A DNA stretch of 61,569 bases from Candidatus Bathyarchaeota archaeon B24 (GTDB taxonomy: Archaea > Thermoproteota > CALKCG01 > B24), in the NCBI GenBank assembly GCA_001593865.1, contig LUCB01000016.1, forward strand, positions 1 to 61,569, written 5' to 3'. The notes below the pieces were generated by a model. That model was not told the origin of the DNA. It did no database searches and was given only the letters and a program-made list of their open reading frames with translations. Below are positions 8,489 through 16,372 of the stretch, piece by piece. The position numbers and the translations under genes were made by a program. The stretch's first letter is position 1, and every line of letters begins with the position of its first letter.

Positions 8489-8953
8489 ATGGCTGAGAGG
8501 GAGCTTAGGGTTAGTAAGATCAGGGATGGAACTGTGATCGACCATATAACGGCTGGGTATGCGCTAGCTGTGCTGAGGATCATAGGCTTAACCGGCCGGG
8601 AGGGCCATGTCATAAGCGTGATCATGAATGTGCCGAGTAAAAAGCTCGGTAAGAAGGATATCGTCAAGGTCGAGAATAGGGAGCTTAAAGAGGAGGAGGT
8701 TCATAAGATCGCTCTGATAGCGCCTAGGGCTACTATAAACATCGTGCGAAACTACGAGGTGGTCGAGAAGAAAAGGGTTAAACTTCCAGAGATCATCCGA
8801 AACGTCATCAGATGTGCAAATCCTTCATGCATCACCAACAGTGGGGAACCGGTTCAACCGCTTTTCCTCGTGGAGAGCATGGAGCCTCTTAGGCTTAGAT
8901 GCCATTACTGCAACCGGGTGATGACGAGAGACGACGTCATAAAGCAGTTTTAA
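8489..8953 (+). CDS. pyrI: aspartate carbamoyltransferase, regulatory chain
   Basis: The 154-residue protein is the nucleotide-binding and zinc-binding regulatory subunit that assembles with PyrB. The allosteric domain begins with VSKIRDGTVIDHITAG (residues 8-23), which binds CTP or ATP in the family. The zinc domain carries C-x4-C (CANPSC) and C-x2-C (CHYCN), giving four Cys ligands near residues 111, 116, 135 and 138. The protein is complete. It is a separate unit from pyrB, which is unusual because the two commonly form one operon. Confidence 0.95.
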   Translation: MAERELRVSKIRDGTVIDHITAGYALAVLRIIGLTGREGHVISVIMNVPSKKLGKKDIVKVENRELKEEEVHKIALIAPRATINIVRNYEVVEKKRVKLPEIIRNVIRCANPSCITNSGEPVQPLFLVESMEPLRLRCHYCNRVMTRDDVIKQF

Positions 8954-8961
8954 CCTTCTCT

Positions 8962-11220
8962 TTAAACTGTCGCTATCGACCTTAGGTCTCTAACCCCGTA
9001 GACCTTTCTCCTAGCTATGTTAACCCTCTTCACAGGCGGCCACCTATGTAGAGGCTGGAAGCGTAACGGGGTTCGACCGTACTGAGCGATCGTCGTTATA
9101 CCCCTACACCTAGGGCATCTGCTCCGATATCCTGGGAAGACCCTTGAACACCTTTTACAGTAGGTTATGAGCATCGAATACGTGAAGCTCCTAAGCTGCC
9201 TATACCTGGCTATTATCGCTAGGGTCGTCCTAAAAAGAATCTCTGCGTCGACATCTGGGTCGACCTCTATAACCGGTAGCGACCCGCCGTTCATGATGGT
9301 TCCTATGCTTTCCTCGAGTTCAAGCCTCTTCTGAAGACGTACGGCTCGCTCTAGGGGTACTATGCAGACGTCTGTGTAGTAGGGCTCCTTCCTGAACGCT
9401 TGCCCGTTCAATACCGGTCTGCCGTAGTTGTTAAGGTCTAGGTTTAGAAGCCTCGAAGGCGCTTCCTCTCCGCATATACTCGTCAGCCCGATCCTCTCAC
9501 CGAACTCCTCGATGTAGGAGCGTATACGTCGCAGGAGTTTAAGCATAGTCGCCTGGACGGAGGGGTTAAGTAGGTCTGAACCCGTATGTAAGACCGCAGC
9601 CTCGTTCAGCCCGATAAGACCTAGAGCGGAGAACATAGCCTCAAACCTTAGGTAGGGCTCCTCAGGAAGCGACAACGTAGGTAGTAGCCCCTCCTTGATG
9701 CGCTGGTCTATGGCCTCCCTCCTGATCCTGAAGGCTTCTAAAGCCCTATCCAGGTTCCTCCTTATATTCTCCCAGAACCTCTCGTCGTCCCCCCTGGACA
9801 TGTAGGCCAGCCTCGGCGTGTTTATGCATACACCGGCTATCATAGGGACGGCCAGCGTCTCAGCCTCCCAGTCTGAGAAGGGCTCAAACCTGAGCCCATG
9901 GCTTGAAAACCCTATGTTGCCGTGTACATCGGTCATGTTCACCATCAAGACCGGTATGCCTAGTTTAACGAGCTCATGTATCTCCTTGAAGATATCAGGC
10001 CATCGGTCCTTGGAATGACCTGTCCTAAGCTTAACCGTTAGGCTGAGGTTCTGTATAGGGCTTCTCTTGAACTCGCGTTTCAAAACGCTTACCAAAGCCT
10101 CTGTGAGGACTAGGGAATCGTCCTCGTAATCTCCGTAAGCTCCGTCGCCTACCCCCTGAACCTTCAACTCGGCAACCGCTTTGCTAAACCCGATGTCCAA
10201 ACCTAGGTTAACGGTTACGTTCGAGTAGACCCGGAGGGACTCTAGGAAGACCCGGAGAATCCTCCTCACGTCGCTTATCCGTTTCCCCCTGACGTAGGGC
10301 GATAGGAAAACGTTGAACATGTCTAAGCCCTGGTCTACGTTGACCTCGAAGCTCGAGTCGTACAGTATTATCCTCAGCCTGTTCAGGGCGGAGGTTAGGG
10401 TCTTAGGGGTCTTAGCCGGGATACCCTGGAACTTCCCCGTCAGCATGAGCCTTATGTCGTGTTGGACGACATCGGGTCTGAGGATCCAGGAGCCTAGAAA
10501 CTCGAAGTGTAGCTCCCCAGACAGATACGCGTCGGCTATATCCCTAGGCAGGACGCTTAAAAGCGTATACTCCCTCAAAACAGCCTCTCCAGCCATCTTC
10601 TTGATGTCTTCGACGTTGAGCTTCATCAGACTGGCTTTCTCGAACGTCTTGGTCACGTCGTAGACCGGGAGACCGAGCCTCGTAAGCCTATGCCTATAAT
10701 CCTCAAGCCCCTTCTCGACGAGAACAGCGTTTACTATCTCCCTTATGAGCGGCGCGGTCAGGTATTTAACCTGCAGAGCGGTTAGCTTCCTCTCCACCTC
10801 CAGCGATATAGCCTCAGCGAGCTCTAAGGGGACTTGCGCCTCCTTCACGAGGCTCTCCACTATCCTAAACCTGTCGAACTCCTCGATAGCCATCCTAGAG
10901 CTCCTTACCAGGAGCTTACCCGCCCTCTTAAGGATATACTCGTTGATCTCCTGAGCGAACTCCAGGGTTCTCGTCCCCAGGTCTGTAAGCCTATAGGTCT
11001 TATCCTCGCTAGACCTCTCTATCAGCCTGGCTTTAACGAGGCTTCTCAGATGATACGCGAACTTACCTGCGTGCTTAGTGGGCTCCAGGCCTAGCTTATC
11101 CATGATCTCGCTGTAGGTTAGCGAGCGGTTAAGCCTCAGGAGCCTGAGAATCTCCATCCTAAGGGGGGACGAGAGAATCTGAAATACCTGGTTCGAGAAG
11201 TTCCGCCTAATTCTGCTCAA
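8962..11220 (-). CDS. winged-helix / ATP-cone / NrdD-like fusion, probably non-catalytic regulator
   Basis: This 752-residue protein has an ArsR-like winged helix at residues 8-85 (LSSPLRMEILRLLRLNRSL, then DKLGLEPTKHAGKFAYHLRSL). An ATP-cone follows at about 100-190 (EEFDRFRIVESLVKEA), then a long region with the class III ribonucleotide reductase fold (AGVCINTPRLAYMS, ALGLIGLNEAAVL). A Cys4 zinc ribbon lies near 689-705 (CKRC, CPRC). The NrdD catalytic cysteines are not visible: the expected CC-R-L segment reads SSHGLRF. The canonical glycyl-radical motif R-x-x-G-Y after the zinc ribbon is also missing (QYGRTP instead). Catalysis is therefore unlikely and a nucleotide-sensing DNA-binding role is my inference. 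The start is TTG 11220, behind GAGGAGAGG. No activase gene (nrdG) is adjacent. Confidence 0.75.
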   Translation of the reverse strand: MSRIRRNFSNQVFQILSSPLRMEILRLLRLNRSLTYSEIMDKLGLEPTKHAGKFAYHLRSLVKARLIERSSEDKTYRLTDLGTRTLEFAQEINEYILKRAGKLLVRSSRMAIEEFDRFRIVESLVKEAQVPLELAEAISLEVERKLTALQVKYLTAPLIREIVNAVLVEKGLEDYRHRLTRLGLPVYDVTKTFEKASLMKLNVEDIKKMAGEAVLREYTLLSVLPRDIADAYLSGELHFEFLGSWILRPDVVQHDIRLMLTGKFQGIPAKTPKTLTSALNRLRIILYDSSFEVNVDQGLDMFNVFLSPYVRGKRISDVRRILRVFLESLRVYSNVTVNLGLDIGFSKAVAELKVQGVGDGAYGDYEDDSLVLTEALVSVLKREFKRSPIQNLSLTVKLRTGHSKDRWPDIFKEIHELVKLGIPVLMVNMTDVHGNIGFSSHGLRFEPFSDWEAETLAVPMIAGVCINTPRLAYMSRGDDERFWENIRRNLDRALEAFRIRREAIDQRIKEGLLPTLSLPEEPYLRFEAMFSALGLIGLNEAAVLHTGSDLLNPSVQATMLKLLRRIRSYIEEFGERIGLTSICGEEAPSRLLNLDLNNYGRPVLNGQAFRKEPYYTDVCIVPLERAVRLQKRLELEESIGTIMNGGSLPVIEVDPDVDAEILFRTTLAIIARYRQLRSFTYSMLITYCKRCSRVFPGYRSRCPRCRGITTIAQYGRTPLRFQPLHRWPPVKRVNIARRKVYGVRDLRSIATV

Positions 11221-11229
11221 AACCTCTCC

Positions 11230-11260
11230 TCAAATAAATCAGCGGATAATTCAAATAAAT
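11230..11260. repeat. two 10-bp direct repeats upstream of the NrdD-like regulator
   Basis: TCAAATAAAT occurs at 11230-11239 and again at 11251-11260, a 21-bp period or two DNA turns. The pair lies between the divergent starts of the winged-helix/NrdD-like gene (11220, minus) and pyrH (11406, plus). It overlaps the AT-rich probable promoter of the former. A binding site for its own winged-helix protein is plausible but unproven. Confidence 0.4.
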
Positions 11261-11367
11261 TTTAGCGTATCTTAGCCGAGATTTGAGATATTCCAACCAT
11301 CCGCGGAAGGCTTTCTCCAGGAGAGCGGTCATGCAGGCTGTCTTCCACCAGTTATACGAGCCAAGAC

Positions 11368-11375
11368 TTAAATAA
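11368..11375 (+). promoter_or_regulatory. TATA box of pyrH
   Basis: TTAAATAA at 11368-11375 predicts a start site around 11396-11402. That favours ATG 11406 over ATG 11385 as the pyrH start, since the latter would lie upstream of the transcription start. Confidence 0.5.
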
Positions 11376-11405
11376 CTTCTAAATATGGCTTCATCTAGAT
11401 GGTTT

Positions 11406-12086
11406 ATGCCGGATTTCGTCTTAAGAATCGGCGGTTCTGTATTGGCATCCCCCATAAACCCACGGCTTATAACGGGGTATTCCAGGGTCCTAAGGAGGCT
11501 CGCCTCGGAGGGTTTCAGGATACTCGTGGTGACCGGGGGCGGTGAGCTGGCTAGGAGGCTTATAGGATACGCGAGGTCTATGGGTATGCCTGTGGATAGT
11601 CAGGATAGGGTCGCCATACAGGCCTCAAGGGTGGTGGCTCAGCTACTCGCAGAGGCGCTTAAACCCGTAGCGCCTTCCGAGGTCCCCTATAGGATAGGTC
11701 GATTACCGAGGCTCCTCGAGAGGTTTAAGGTGGTGGTCATGGGTGGTTTGAGGCCTGGGATGACGACCGACACGGTCGCCGTGTTAGCCGCTTTGAAGCT
11801 GGGTTTTCCTCTTCTCATAAAGGCGACGGATAGAGACGGCGTCTACGATAAAGACCCGTCCATCTATCCCGACGCTTCTAAGATAGACTCTATGGATTTC
11901 GACAGGCTCATGGATATGTTCGGGAGAATACACTATAAAGCTGGTTTAAAATCGATCATAGACCCCAAAGCCGCTAGGCTTATAGCCAGACACAGGATCA
12001 AGACAGTGGTCCTAAACGGGTTCAAACCTGAGAACATAGAACTAGCCGTAAAAGGTCATAAAGTCGGAACGATAATCCACGGCTAG
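11406..12086 (+). CDS. pyrH: uridylate kinase (archaeal UMP kinase)
   Basis: The 226-residue protein is an amino-acid-kinase-fold UMP kinase that makes UDP from UMP in pyrimidine nucleotide synthesis. It has the N-terminal LRIGGSV motif, VVTGGGELAR near residue 50, and GGLRPGMTTDTVAVLAA near 120-136. The nucleotide segment KATDRDGVYDKDP follows at about 145-157. The archaeal short form is recognised by the lack of N-terminal extension. A longer frame starts at 11385, but the TATA box at 11368 and the family start both favour 11406. Its stop abuts the PAC2 gene from the other strand. Confidence 0.9.
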   Translation: MPDFVLRIGGSVLASPINPRLITGYSRVLRRLASEGFRILVVTGGGELARRLIGYARSMGMPVDSQDRVAIQASRVVAQLLAEALKPVAPSEVPYRIGRLPRLLERFKVVVMGGLRPGMTTDTVAVLAALKLGFPLLIKATDRDGVYDKDPSIYPDASKIDSMDFDRLMDMFGRIHYKAGLKSIIDPKAARLIARHRIKTVVLNGFKPENIELAVKGHKVGTIIHG

Positions 12087-12856
12087 CTTATGTATGTTAT
12101 CTTCTCCTCTCTCGTTCTTTCGAGTATTCTTTCGAGGCTTCTCATCTCGGCTTCGACCTCGGAAATAGCCTCGCCTACGTCTTTCAGGATATCCCTCTCT
12201 AACCCGTCGAGCGGTATATCCAAGCCGATAAGCCTGCCTAAAACCTTTAAAACCTCCCTAGCCGCCTTCGTATCCACGATATAGCCTAGGGTCTCCCCTA
12301 GAAGACATACCCCGTCCATACCGTAGAATGTGGTCAACCCCATCAGGACCCCTGCTAGACCGACTATCGGGTTTCCCCAGCCCCCGACCTTGGCACCCGC
12401 CCCTTTAAGCCTATCTAGGAAGCCTACGTTCGTCGACGCGGCTATGACCCGTGGAGTCCCCCCGGGGCGGCTCTGATATCCCCCCGTCGTTATAACCATA
12501 TCGACGCCTAGGTCCCTCGCATACCTCAAAATCTCCGAGGAGACTAGGTACTGCCCTTCCACGTCTTGAACCTGAGCGTCTCCGGTCACCAGTATGAGGT
12601 CGCGTCCTCCGCTGTCGGGGTTTATCCATCCGTAAAACTCTATCCTCAGAAGCCTGACGAGGCCCCTATCGTCTGACAAGACGTGATGCGGGAAGTGCGT
12701 AGAGTATAGCTCGGCGAGCTTCTCGGCTTTCAAAACCCTAACCATATGGGTTACCGCGAGCTTCCCGACGTAGCCTAGGCCTGGAAAACCGGCTACGAGT
12801 ATGGGCTTCTTAAACTCGACCTTCTTAAGCTCTCTAAGCTCAACGCTCTTCAACAA
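12083..12856 (-). CDS. PAC2 family protein (proteasome assembly chaperone-like)
   Basis: The 257-residue protein belongs to the PAC2/COG2047 family: KPILVAGFPGLGYVGKLA at residues 18-35, LVTGDAQ near 88-94 and a C-terminal coiled-coil helix (VEAEMRSLERILERTREE). Eukaryotic relatives help assemble the 20S proteasome; the archaeal function is less certain. The start is a TTG (12856) and overlaps the end of nop10 by 17 bases. The S27e, aIF2-alpha, Nop10, PAC2 order is a widely conserved archaeal arrangement, which supports all four calls. Confidence 0.88.
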   Translation of the reverse strand: MLKSVELRELKKVEFKKPILVAGFPGLGYVGKLAVTHMVRVLKAEKLAELYSTHFPHHVLSDDRGLVRLLRIEFYGWINPDSGGRDLILVTGDAQVQDVEGQYLVSSEILRYARDLGVDMVITTGGYQSRPGGTPRVIAASTNVGFLDRLKGAGAKVGGWGNPIVGLAGVLMGLTTFYGMDGVCLLGETLGYIVDTKAAREVLKVLGRLIGLDIPLDGLERDILKDVGEAISEVEAEMRSLERILERTREEKITYIS

Positions 12857-13013
12857 AGCTCCTCCTAGCCTTAATCCTATACTTCTCGAACCTGTCGTTC
12901 AGGGAGAACTTAGCCGGATGCGGGACCCTAACCTCTCCACCGCAGTAGGGGCATCTATCTTGTTTCAAAGTATATGCAGAGCATTTGACGCATTTCCTCA
13001 AGAGCCAAACCAA
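12840..13013 (-). CDS. nop10: ribosome biogenesis / H/ACA RNP protein Nop10
   Basis: A 57-residue frame lies in the gap between aIF2-alpha and PAC2. It starts at TTG 13013, two bases after the aIF2-alpha stop, and ends with TGA at 12840. The N-terminal zinc ribbon shows LRKCVKCSAYTL and CPYCGG, so four Cys, followed by the family motif HPAKFSLNDRFEKYR. Nop10 is a core subunit of archaeal H/ACA pseudouridylation particles, with Cbf5, Gar1 and L7Ae. The call rests on sequence plus the conserved operon position. The end overlaps the PAC2 start by 17 bases. Confidence 0.9.
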   Translation of the reverse strand: MVWLLRKCVKCSAYTLKQDRCPYCGGEVRVPHPAKFSLNDRFEKYRIKARRSFVEER

Positions 13014-13015
13014 GT

Positions 13016-13798
13016 CTAGGCCTCCCTGAACGAGACCGTTCCTCCCCTCCTCTTCATGAACCTCTCGACCGTTCTAAACGCCTCCTTAAGAACCCTCGAA
13101 GCCGTCTTATAGTCTTTAGCGGTTACCTCGACGGCGTATCTAGGAGGCCCTATCGCGTAAACCTCGACCTTGACATCGTCTCTGCTGAGCTTCTCGATTC
13201 TCATCAAAGCCTCCTTCACGTCGTAGACGCCGTCGGGTTTCACCGTGGAGACCTCGACTATACCTCGAAGCTTTGCGATTTTAGGCTTGATCTTTTCCGA
13301 AGCCACCTCGTAGAAGGCCTTAGCCAGCTCCTCCGGCACGTCAAGTTTGAGAAGCGGTTTAACACCCTTCTCAGAAAGTATGGAGAACACTTCGTATAGG
13401 TCTCCGAACCTAGCCTCAAGCCGCCTCCCATACTCCGAGTACAGCTGCTCATAGGGTTTACCTATCTTCTTAGCCACGAGCTTGAGGAGGTTCCTACCCT
13501 TCACCCTCCGCTTCCAGTAGTAAAGCTCCTCCTTCCTCTCCCTATCTGAAACCCTCTTCAGAGAGAGGTCTATGTGCCGTTTGACAGGGTTCACCCTTAG
13601 AACCTTGAGGACGAGTTTCATGTTCTCTCTTATATGCTCCCGTATGTTCCTAACCCAGCTTGTGGAGATCTCGGAGATGTGTAGGAACCCCCTCTTCCTG
13701 CCGTACTCGTCTAGGGTCACGTAGGCTCCGTAGGGCGTTATAGTCTCTACCGTAGCTATGACGAGCTCGCCTACTTCAGGCCACTCGTCCCCGCTCAA
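13016..13798 (-). CDS. translation initiation factor 2, alpha subunit
   Basis: The aIF2-alpha chain works in the aIF2 heterotrimer that carries initiator tRNA. The S1/OB domain begins with [20 protein letters not shown] and continues with GFLHISEIS and HIDLSLKRV. The helical middle and the C-terminal alpha/beta domain ([17 protein letters not shown]) follow. Taking TTG 13798 as start gives 260 residues, the usual length. The frame stays open further upstream inside S27e, but that part is not aIF2-like. The TTG overlaps the S27e stop by three bases, so translation is coupled. Confidence 0.93.
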   Translation of the reverse strand: MSGDEWPEVGELVIATVETITPYGAYVTLDEYGRKRGFLHISEISTSWVRNIREHIRENMKLVLKVLRVNPVKRHIDLSLKRVSDRERKEELYYWKRRVKGRNLLKLVAKKIGKPYEQLYSEYGRRLEARFGDLYEVFSILSEKGVKPLLKLDVPEELAKAFYEVASEKIKPKIAKLRGIVEVSTVKPDGVYDVKEALMRIEKLSRDDVKVEVYAIGPPRYAVEVTAKDYKTASRVLKEAFRTVERFMKRRGGTVSFREA

Positions 13799-13992
13799 CT
13801 CAACACCTCCAGTATCTCGCACTTGAACCTGCCCTTCCCCCCTGTTGGCTCGACGAGCGCCTCTCCGCATATGTGGCATTTAACGACGGTCGCCGGGTGG
13901 CTGAAGACGACCTGCTCGTAGCCGCAGGACGGACACTTAACCCTGAGAAAAACGCTTCTCGGCTGTGGTATAAGCTCCTTTCTCCTCGACAA
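13795..13992 (-). CDS. rps27e: 30S ribosomal protein S27e
   Basis: This 65-residue protein contains the S27e zinc ribbon ([15 protein letters not shown], then [17 protein letters not shown]) with four Cys. The start is TTG 13992 and the product ends three bases into the aIF2-alpha start. In many archaea L44e precedes S27e in this operon; here the upstream gene is an inositol monophosphatase, so L44e is elsewhere. Confidence 0.93.
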   Translation of the reverse strand: MSRRKELIPQPRSVFLRVKCPSCGYEQVVFSHPATVVKCHICGEALVEPTGGKGRFKCEILEVLS

Positions 13993-14030
13993 AGCTCTCC
14001 CCTTCTTATGGAGAGAATAAACATGCGTTT

Positions 14031-14846
14031 TTAACCTTTCGGTCGGAAAAGCGATATTATCTCCGACGCAAGCTCCATGGTCGAAGCGGCCACCAAGGAG
14101 ACCCTCGAACCAGGCTCGAGCTTAGGGTCTGGTCTTCGACCCGCCTGGTCTAGGACGACCCCTCCAGCCTCCTCGACTATCAACATCCCTGCGGCGGAGT
14201 CGACGACCCTCAGCAACCCTCTGAAGTCCACGAACGCGTCGTAGACGCCGGATGCGACCATGCAGAGCCCGAGGGCGTTGGAGCCCATGAACCTGACGCT
14301 ATACGCCTCCTCTAGAACCGGTGAAATCTTTGCCAGGTAACCGAACGCCCTACCCTTGACGTTTACGTCGGCTCCTAGGACGCTATCCTTAAGGCGTTTA
14401 ACGTCTGAGACCTTGATCGGTCTGCCGTTTAACCTACTACCGCCGCCTCTAGCCGCCAGATATATATCGCCCCTAGGGACATCCACCACCCCGGCTGCCA
14501 CCACATCCGATAGACGGCTACCCTCGGCTAAGGCTAGGGATATCGAGTAGAACGGAAACCCTCTAGAGGCGTTGGTCGACCCGTCTAGGGGGTCTAAAAC
14601 CGCTACTATACCCCCTCCACCGCCGACCTCTAGGATGCCCGCCTCCTCCGAGAGGAGCGTGAACCTTTTAAGCCTCTGGGAGAGAGCCTCGACGACCGCT
14701 TCCTCGGCTACCCTATCTAGTAAAAACGTTTTGTCCCCAAACCTGTTTCTACCCACGACTTTGAAGGCGTCTTTCCCTCTAACAATGTCCAGCACCCTCG
14801 TCCTAGTCTCTCTCAAGACTAGCTCTATGGTCTTCAGGTATTCCAC
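14031..14846 (-). CDS. inositol-1-monophosphatase / fructose-1,6-bisphosphatase
   Basis: The 271-residue protein belongs to the lithium-sensitive, magnesium-dependent phosphatase family. Metal ligands are visible as LLSEEAG near residues 64-70, [18 protein letters not shown] near 84-101 and [16 protein letters not shown] near 210-225. Archaeal members hydrolyse inositol-1-phosphate and often fructose-1,6-bisphosphate, serving inositol lipid synthesis or gluconeogenesis. The start is GTG 14846. It lies just upstream of S27e on the same strand (about 40 bases), but a separate AT-rich promoter-like stretch sits between them. Confidence 0.92.
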   Translation of the reverse strand: MEYLKTIELVLRETRTRVLDIVRGKDAFKVVGRNRFGDKTFLLDRVAEEAVVEALSQRLKRFTLLSEEAGILEVGGGGGIVAVLDPLDGSTNASRGFPFYSISLALAEGSRLSDVVAAGVVDVPRGDIYLAARGGGSRLNGRPIKVSDVKRLKDSVLGADVNVKGRAFGYLAKISPVLEEAYSVRFMGSNALGLCMVASGVYDAFVDFRGLLRVVDSAAGMLIVEEAGGVVLDQAGRRPDPKLEPGSRVSLVAASTMELASEIISLFRPKG

Positions 14847-14882
14847 AAACGCTTTATTAGAGGACTCGTTCTCTTAAGGTTG

Positions 14883-15434
14883 ATGGATCAGACGCTTCTG
14901 ATGTTTCTACTAACCCTCATCCTAACCGCTCCGGTCGCCGCGTTATACGCTTTAGAGCTTCGACGCTTAAGGAGGTTTAGGACGGTCAGCTGGTCTACCA
15001 GGCTGAGCCTAGACGAGGTGTACGCTAGGCTACGTGAATGGACGAAGTCCATACGGCGTTTCGACCTATCCCTCAAACGCGAGTCTCCCGAGCTTCTGAA
15101 GGTTAAGGTCTCTAGGCGTCTATACAAGCCCATAATGCTCTCGCTTTTCCTGCTCGGCTATGTACTGGCGATAATGCCTGAGCTTCTGCTCCTGCAGGCT
15201 ATGCTATCGCCCATGTCGCCGCCTCCCATACGCCTCGAGCATGCGTTCTTCATAAGGCCTTTCGCCTTTCCGGCTATAGGGTTAGGCATCCTAACCATGG
15301 TCAAGATGGGTCCAAGGGTCATAGAGGTCTCGCTTACGAAGGTGAGGGAGGGTTTAAACGTCGTGACCGTTAAGGCCCCGGTAAGCCTCGACTTAGACTT
15401 GGACGAGATCATATGTGTACTAGGCGGCTCCTAA
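14883..15434 (+). CDS. membrane protein of unknown function
   Basis: The product of about 183 residues has one N-terminal hydrophobic helix (residues 3-22) and two more in the middle (about 82-103 and 120-142). Basic cytoplasmic segments and a beta-rich tail (LNVVTVKAPVSLDLDLDE) accompany them. I do not recognise the family. ATG 14883 is preferred over TTG 14880. It diverges from the monophosphatase gene with a gap of about 35 bases. Confidence 0.6.
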   Translation: MDQTLLMFLLTLILTAPVAALYALELRRLRRFRTVSWSTRLSLDEVYARLREWTKSIRRFDLSLKRESPELLKVKVSRRLYKPIMLSLFLLGYVLAIMPELLLLQAMLSPMSPPPIRLEHAFFIRPFAFPAIGLGILTMVKMGPRVIEVSLTKVREGLNVVTVKAPVSLDLDLDEIICVLGGS

Positions 15435-15465
15435 ATCTTATAACGATGGCGGATGCTATGAGGAT

Positions 15466-16359
15466 TTGGTGTCGGTTTTGATAGTGGATTGTCACGTCCA
15501 TAGTTCGGGAAACGAGAGCGTCGACGTGATACTCAAGGGTATGGAGAAGGCTGGGATAGATAAGGCTATCGTGTTCTCCCCCTACCCATCCTTCTCCCCT
15601 GGAGAGGGTGGACGCCTCGCCCCCACGGCGGGTGTAACCCGGCATCTAGGCTTCAGCTACCCAGACGTGACCTCTGAAAGGCAGAGGGAGGCCGTGGAGT
15701 TCATCGCTAGGCTTCAGAAAGAGGCTCCGGATAGGATAATAGGCTTCGTCTGGCTTGAGCCTAGGCTTAAAGACGCTGTTCAGCTCGTAGAGTGGGCTAT
15801 AACGAGCAAGGAGCTTAAGGGTGTGAAGATGATCCCAGACCACTGGTATCCCTACGACGAGTTCATGTACCCGATATACCGGAAGGTGGAGGAGCTTGGG
15901 GTTCCGATACTCTTCCACTCCGGGATCCTGTTCGGCTTTAAGGACTCCTCGAGGTTCTGCCGCCCGGTGAACTACGAGGTTCTAGTGAGCTTTCCTAAGC
16001 TCAGGTTCGCCTTGGCGCATATAAGCTGGCCTTGGGTGGATGAGTGCATCGCGTTATGGGGCCGGTTCAGAGCGGCGCTCAGGGAGAGGGGTGAGGGAGC
16101 GGAGAATATGCAGATGTTCATCGATATAACCCCTGGGACGCCTCTGATATACCGTAGAGAGTCTCTGCAGAAGCTCATAGCCTACGGAGCGGAGGACTAC
16201 ATGGTCTTCGGCACAGACTGCTCAGCAGGGAGGCTTGGCTACGCGAGGTACCACGTCGAGAGGGATGTCGCGATACTCACGCAGGAGATAGGGGTCTCGA
16301 GGAAGACGGTCGACAAGATCCTCGGGGGAAACGCGTTGAAGTTTCTAGGGATGAAGTAG
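15466..16359 (+). CDS. metal-dependent amidohydrolase (TIM barrel)
   Basis: The 297-residue protein belongs to the amidohydrolase-2 type. It opens with VDCHVHSSGNES, giving the metal-binding H-x-H at residues 9-11. Further ligand candidates are His in LFHSGI near 160 and in ALAHISWPW near 187, and Asp in FGTDCSAGR near 250. Relatives are decarboxylases or lactonases acting on small acids. The substrate here is unknown. The start is TTG 15466 or GTG 15469. The next gene, a creatininase-like enzyme, begins 13 bases after its stop, so they form an operon and may act on the same compound. Confidence 0.8.
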   Translation: MVSVLIVDCHVHSSGNESVDVILKGMEKAGIDKAIVFSPYPSFSPGEGGRLAPTAGVTRHLGFSYPDVTSERQREAVEFIARLQKEAPDRIIGFVWLEPRLKDAVQLVEWAITSKELKGVKMIPDHWYPYDEFMYPIYRKVEELGVPILFHSGILFGFKDSSRFCRPVNYEVLVSFPKLRFALAHISWPWVDECIALWGRFRAALRERGEGAENMQMFIDITPGTPLIYRRESLQKLIAYGAEDYMVFGTDCSAGRLGYARYHVERDVAILTQEIGVSRKTVDKILGGNALKFLGMK

Positions 16360-16372
16360 GGGGGATGTATTC

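Noticed and set aside
8962-11220. Calling the 752-residue protein a working anaerobic ribonucleotide reductase
   Set aside because: The fold and zinc ribbon fit, but the CC-R-L catalytic segment and the R-x-x-G-Y radical motif are missing.
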